In this document: positions 32,639 through 32,927 of the stretch, one piece after another
How positions within the stretch are numbered: position 1 is the stretch's first letter
Layout of the letters: every line of letters begins with the position of its first letter
Origin: Alphaproteobacteria bacterium
GTDB taxonomy: Bacteria > Pseudomonadota > Alphaproteobacteria > UBA2966 > CAIVPW01
Assembly: GCA_018658465.1 (NCBI GenBank)
Contig: JABHVE010000122.1
Location: forward strand, 1 to 32,927
Direction: 5' to 3'
DNA: 32,927 bases
The notes under the pieces: model-generated
What the model was told of the DNA's origin: nothing
Databases searched by the model: none
Seen by the model: only the letters and a program-made list of their open reading frames with translations
Position numbers and translations under genes: made by a program

Positions 32639-32927
32639 TTATGCGGTCAGCACGCGCTTTCTCGCCTCGAACTCTTCCTCGTCGATCTCGCCGTCTGCCA
32701 GGCGTTTTTGCAAGATCTGCAACGCCTCGCTGGCGGGCTGGTACGGCGCGCCAAAAATCGACCGGGGTGGTTTGATTTTGAGCCGATAAAGCACAAGCAC
32801 ACTGATCACGATGATCAACACCGGAACCAGGATCACCATGAACGGGCCGAAAACCATCATCGGCGCCCATCCCCAATCTTGGGATTGAGCGGCTGTCGAC
32901 GGCACCACCGCCAATGCAGCGGCCAGC
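32639..32927 (-). CDS. SHOCT-domain membrane protein, 5' end outside window
   Basis: Paralog of the neighbour: end of a signal peptide (LAAALAVVPSTAAQ), a short linker, a membrane helix (VFGPFMVILVPVLIIVISVLVLY) and SHOCT motif (EALQILQKRLADGEIDEEEFEARKRVL). The track start at 32914 is a TTG inside the signal peptide; the frame stays open to the window edge, so the real start lies beyond. The shared layout shows a tandem duplication. Confidence 0.8.
   Translation of the reverse strand, partial: LAAALAVVPSTAAQSQDWGWAPMMVFGPFMVILVPVLIIVISVLVLYRLKIKPPRSIFGAPYQPASEALQILQKRLADGEIDEEEFEARKRVLTA

Overview
The window comes from a GC-rich (roughly 60% by eye) alphaproteobacterial chromosome. Support for this: an aa3-type cytochrome c oxidase cluster in the alphaproteobacterial order next to tldD, DUF2093, the plant/alphaproteobacterial form of glutamate-cysteine ligase, an lpxK/DUF374 lipid A cluster, and the alphaproteobacterial palindromic repeat with GTCATnCCCGG-like arms. 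A Rhodospirillales-like lineage is the best guess, but the sequence alone does not settle it. No tRNA, rRNA, CRISPR array, transposase or integrase was seen.

Layout. (1) 1-1837, plus strand: 3' end of xseA, DUF2093 protein and a secreted M23 peptidase. (2) 2028-7261, minus strand: two tandem Rap1a/Tai-like secreted proteins, then msbA-like exporter, DUF374 acyltransferase, lpxK and lpxL. The last four are chained by 4-nt stop/start overlaps and form a lipid A assembly/export unit. (3) 7350-7709, plus: TfoX-N-like protein. (4) 7802-13436, minus: ubiA, ubiD, SDR, pmbA and cysQ with gaps of 12-39 nt, a ubiquinone plus housekeeping operon. (5) 13564-15819, plus: membrane-tethered class III cyclase-like protein, a tandem repeat, gshA. 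(6) 15984-27228: cytochrome oxidase region with two tandem ctaC-ctaD pairs, then tldD on the minus strand, then ctaB, a 42-residue CoxF-like protein, ctaG, ctaE, DUF983 and surf1. (7) 27450-30613, minus: an Atm1-type ABC exporter followed by a multi-pass membrane protein gene split by an in-frame TGA. (8) 30701-32048, plus: a small hypothetical gene and an EamA transporter. (9) 32130-32927, minus: two SHOCT-domain membrane proteins, the second cut by the window edge.

How they fit together: region 6 supplies the core oxidase subunits (ctaC, ctaD, ctaE), heme O synthesis (ctaB), CuB insertion (ctaG) and heme a assembly (surf1). Region 4 supplies ubiquinone head-group steps for the same respiratory chain. 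TldD and PmbA, the two subunits of one protease, are both present but lie about 12 kb apart.

The most interesting signals are non-coding. A dispersed stem-loop family (CAGAT-3nt bulge-CGT...ACGATCTG) sits 10-20 nt after the stop codons of three unrelated genes, always in the same orientation as the gene, with cores that differ in sequence but keep self-complementarity. Two genes (lpxL and the EamA gene) have their last codons and stop tandemly duplicated downstream. The ctaCD duplication appears to have carried its terminator, and the internal copy has lost its T-tract.
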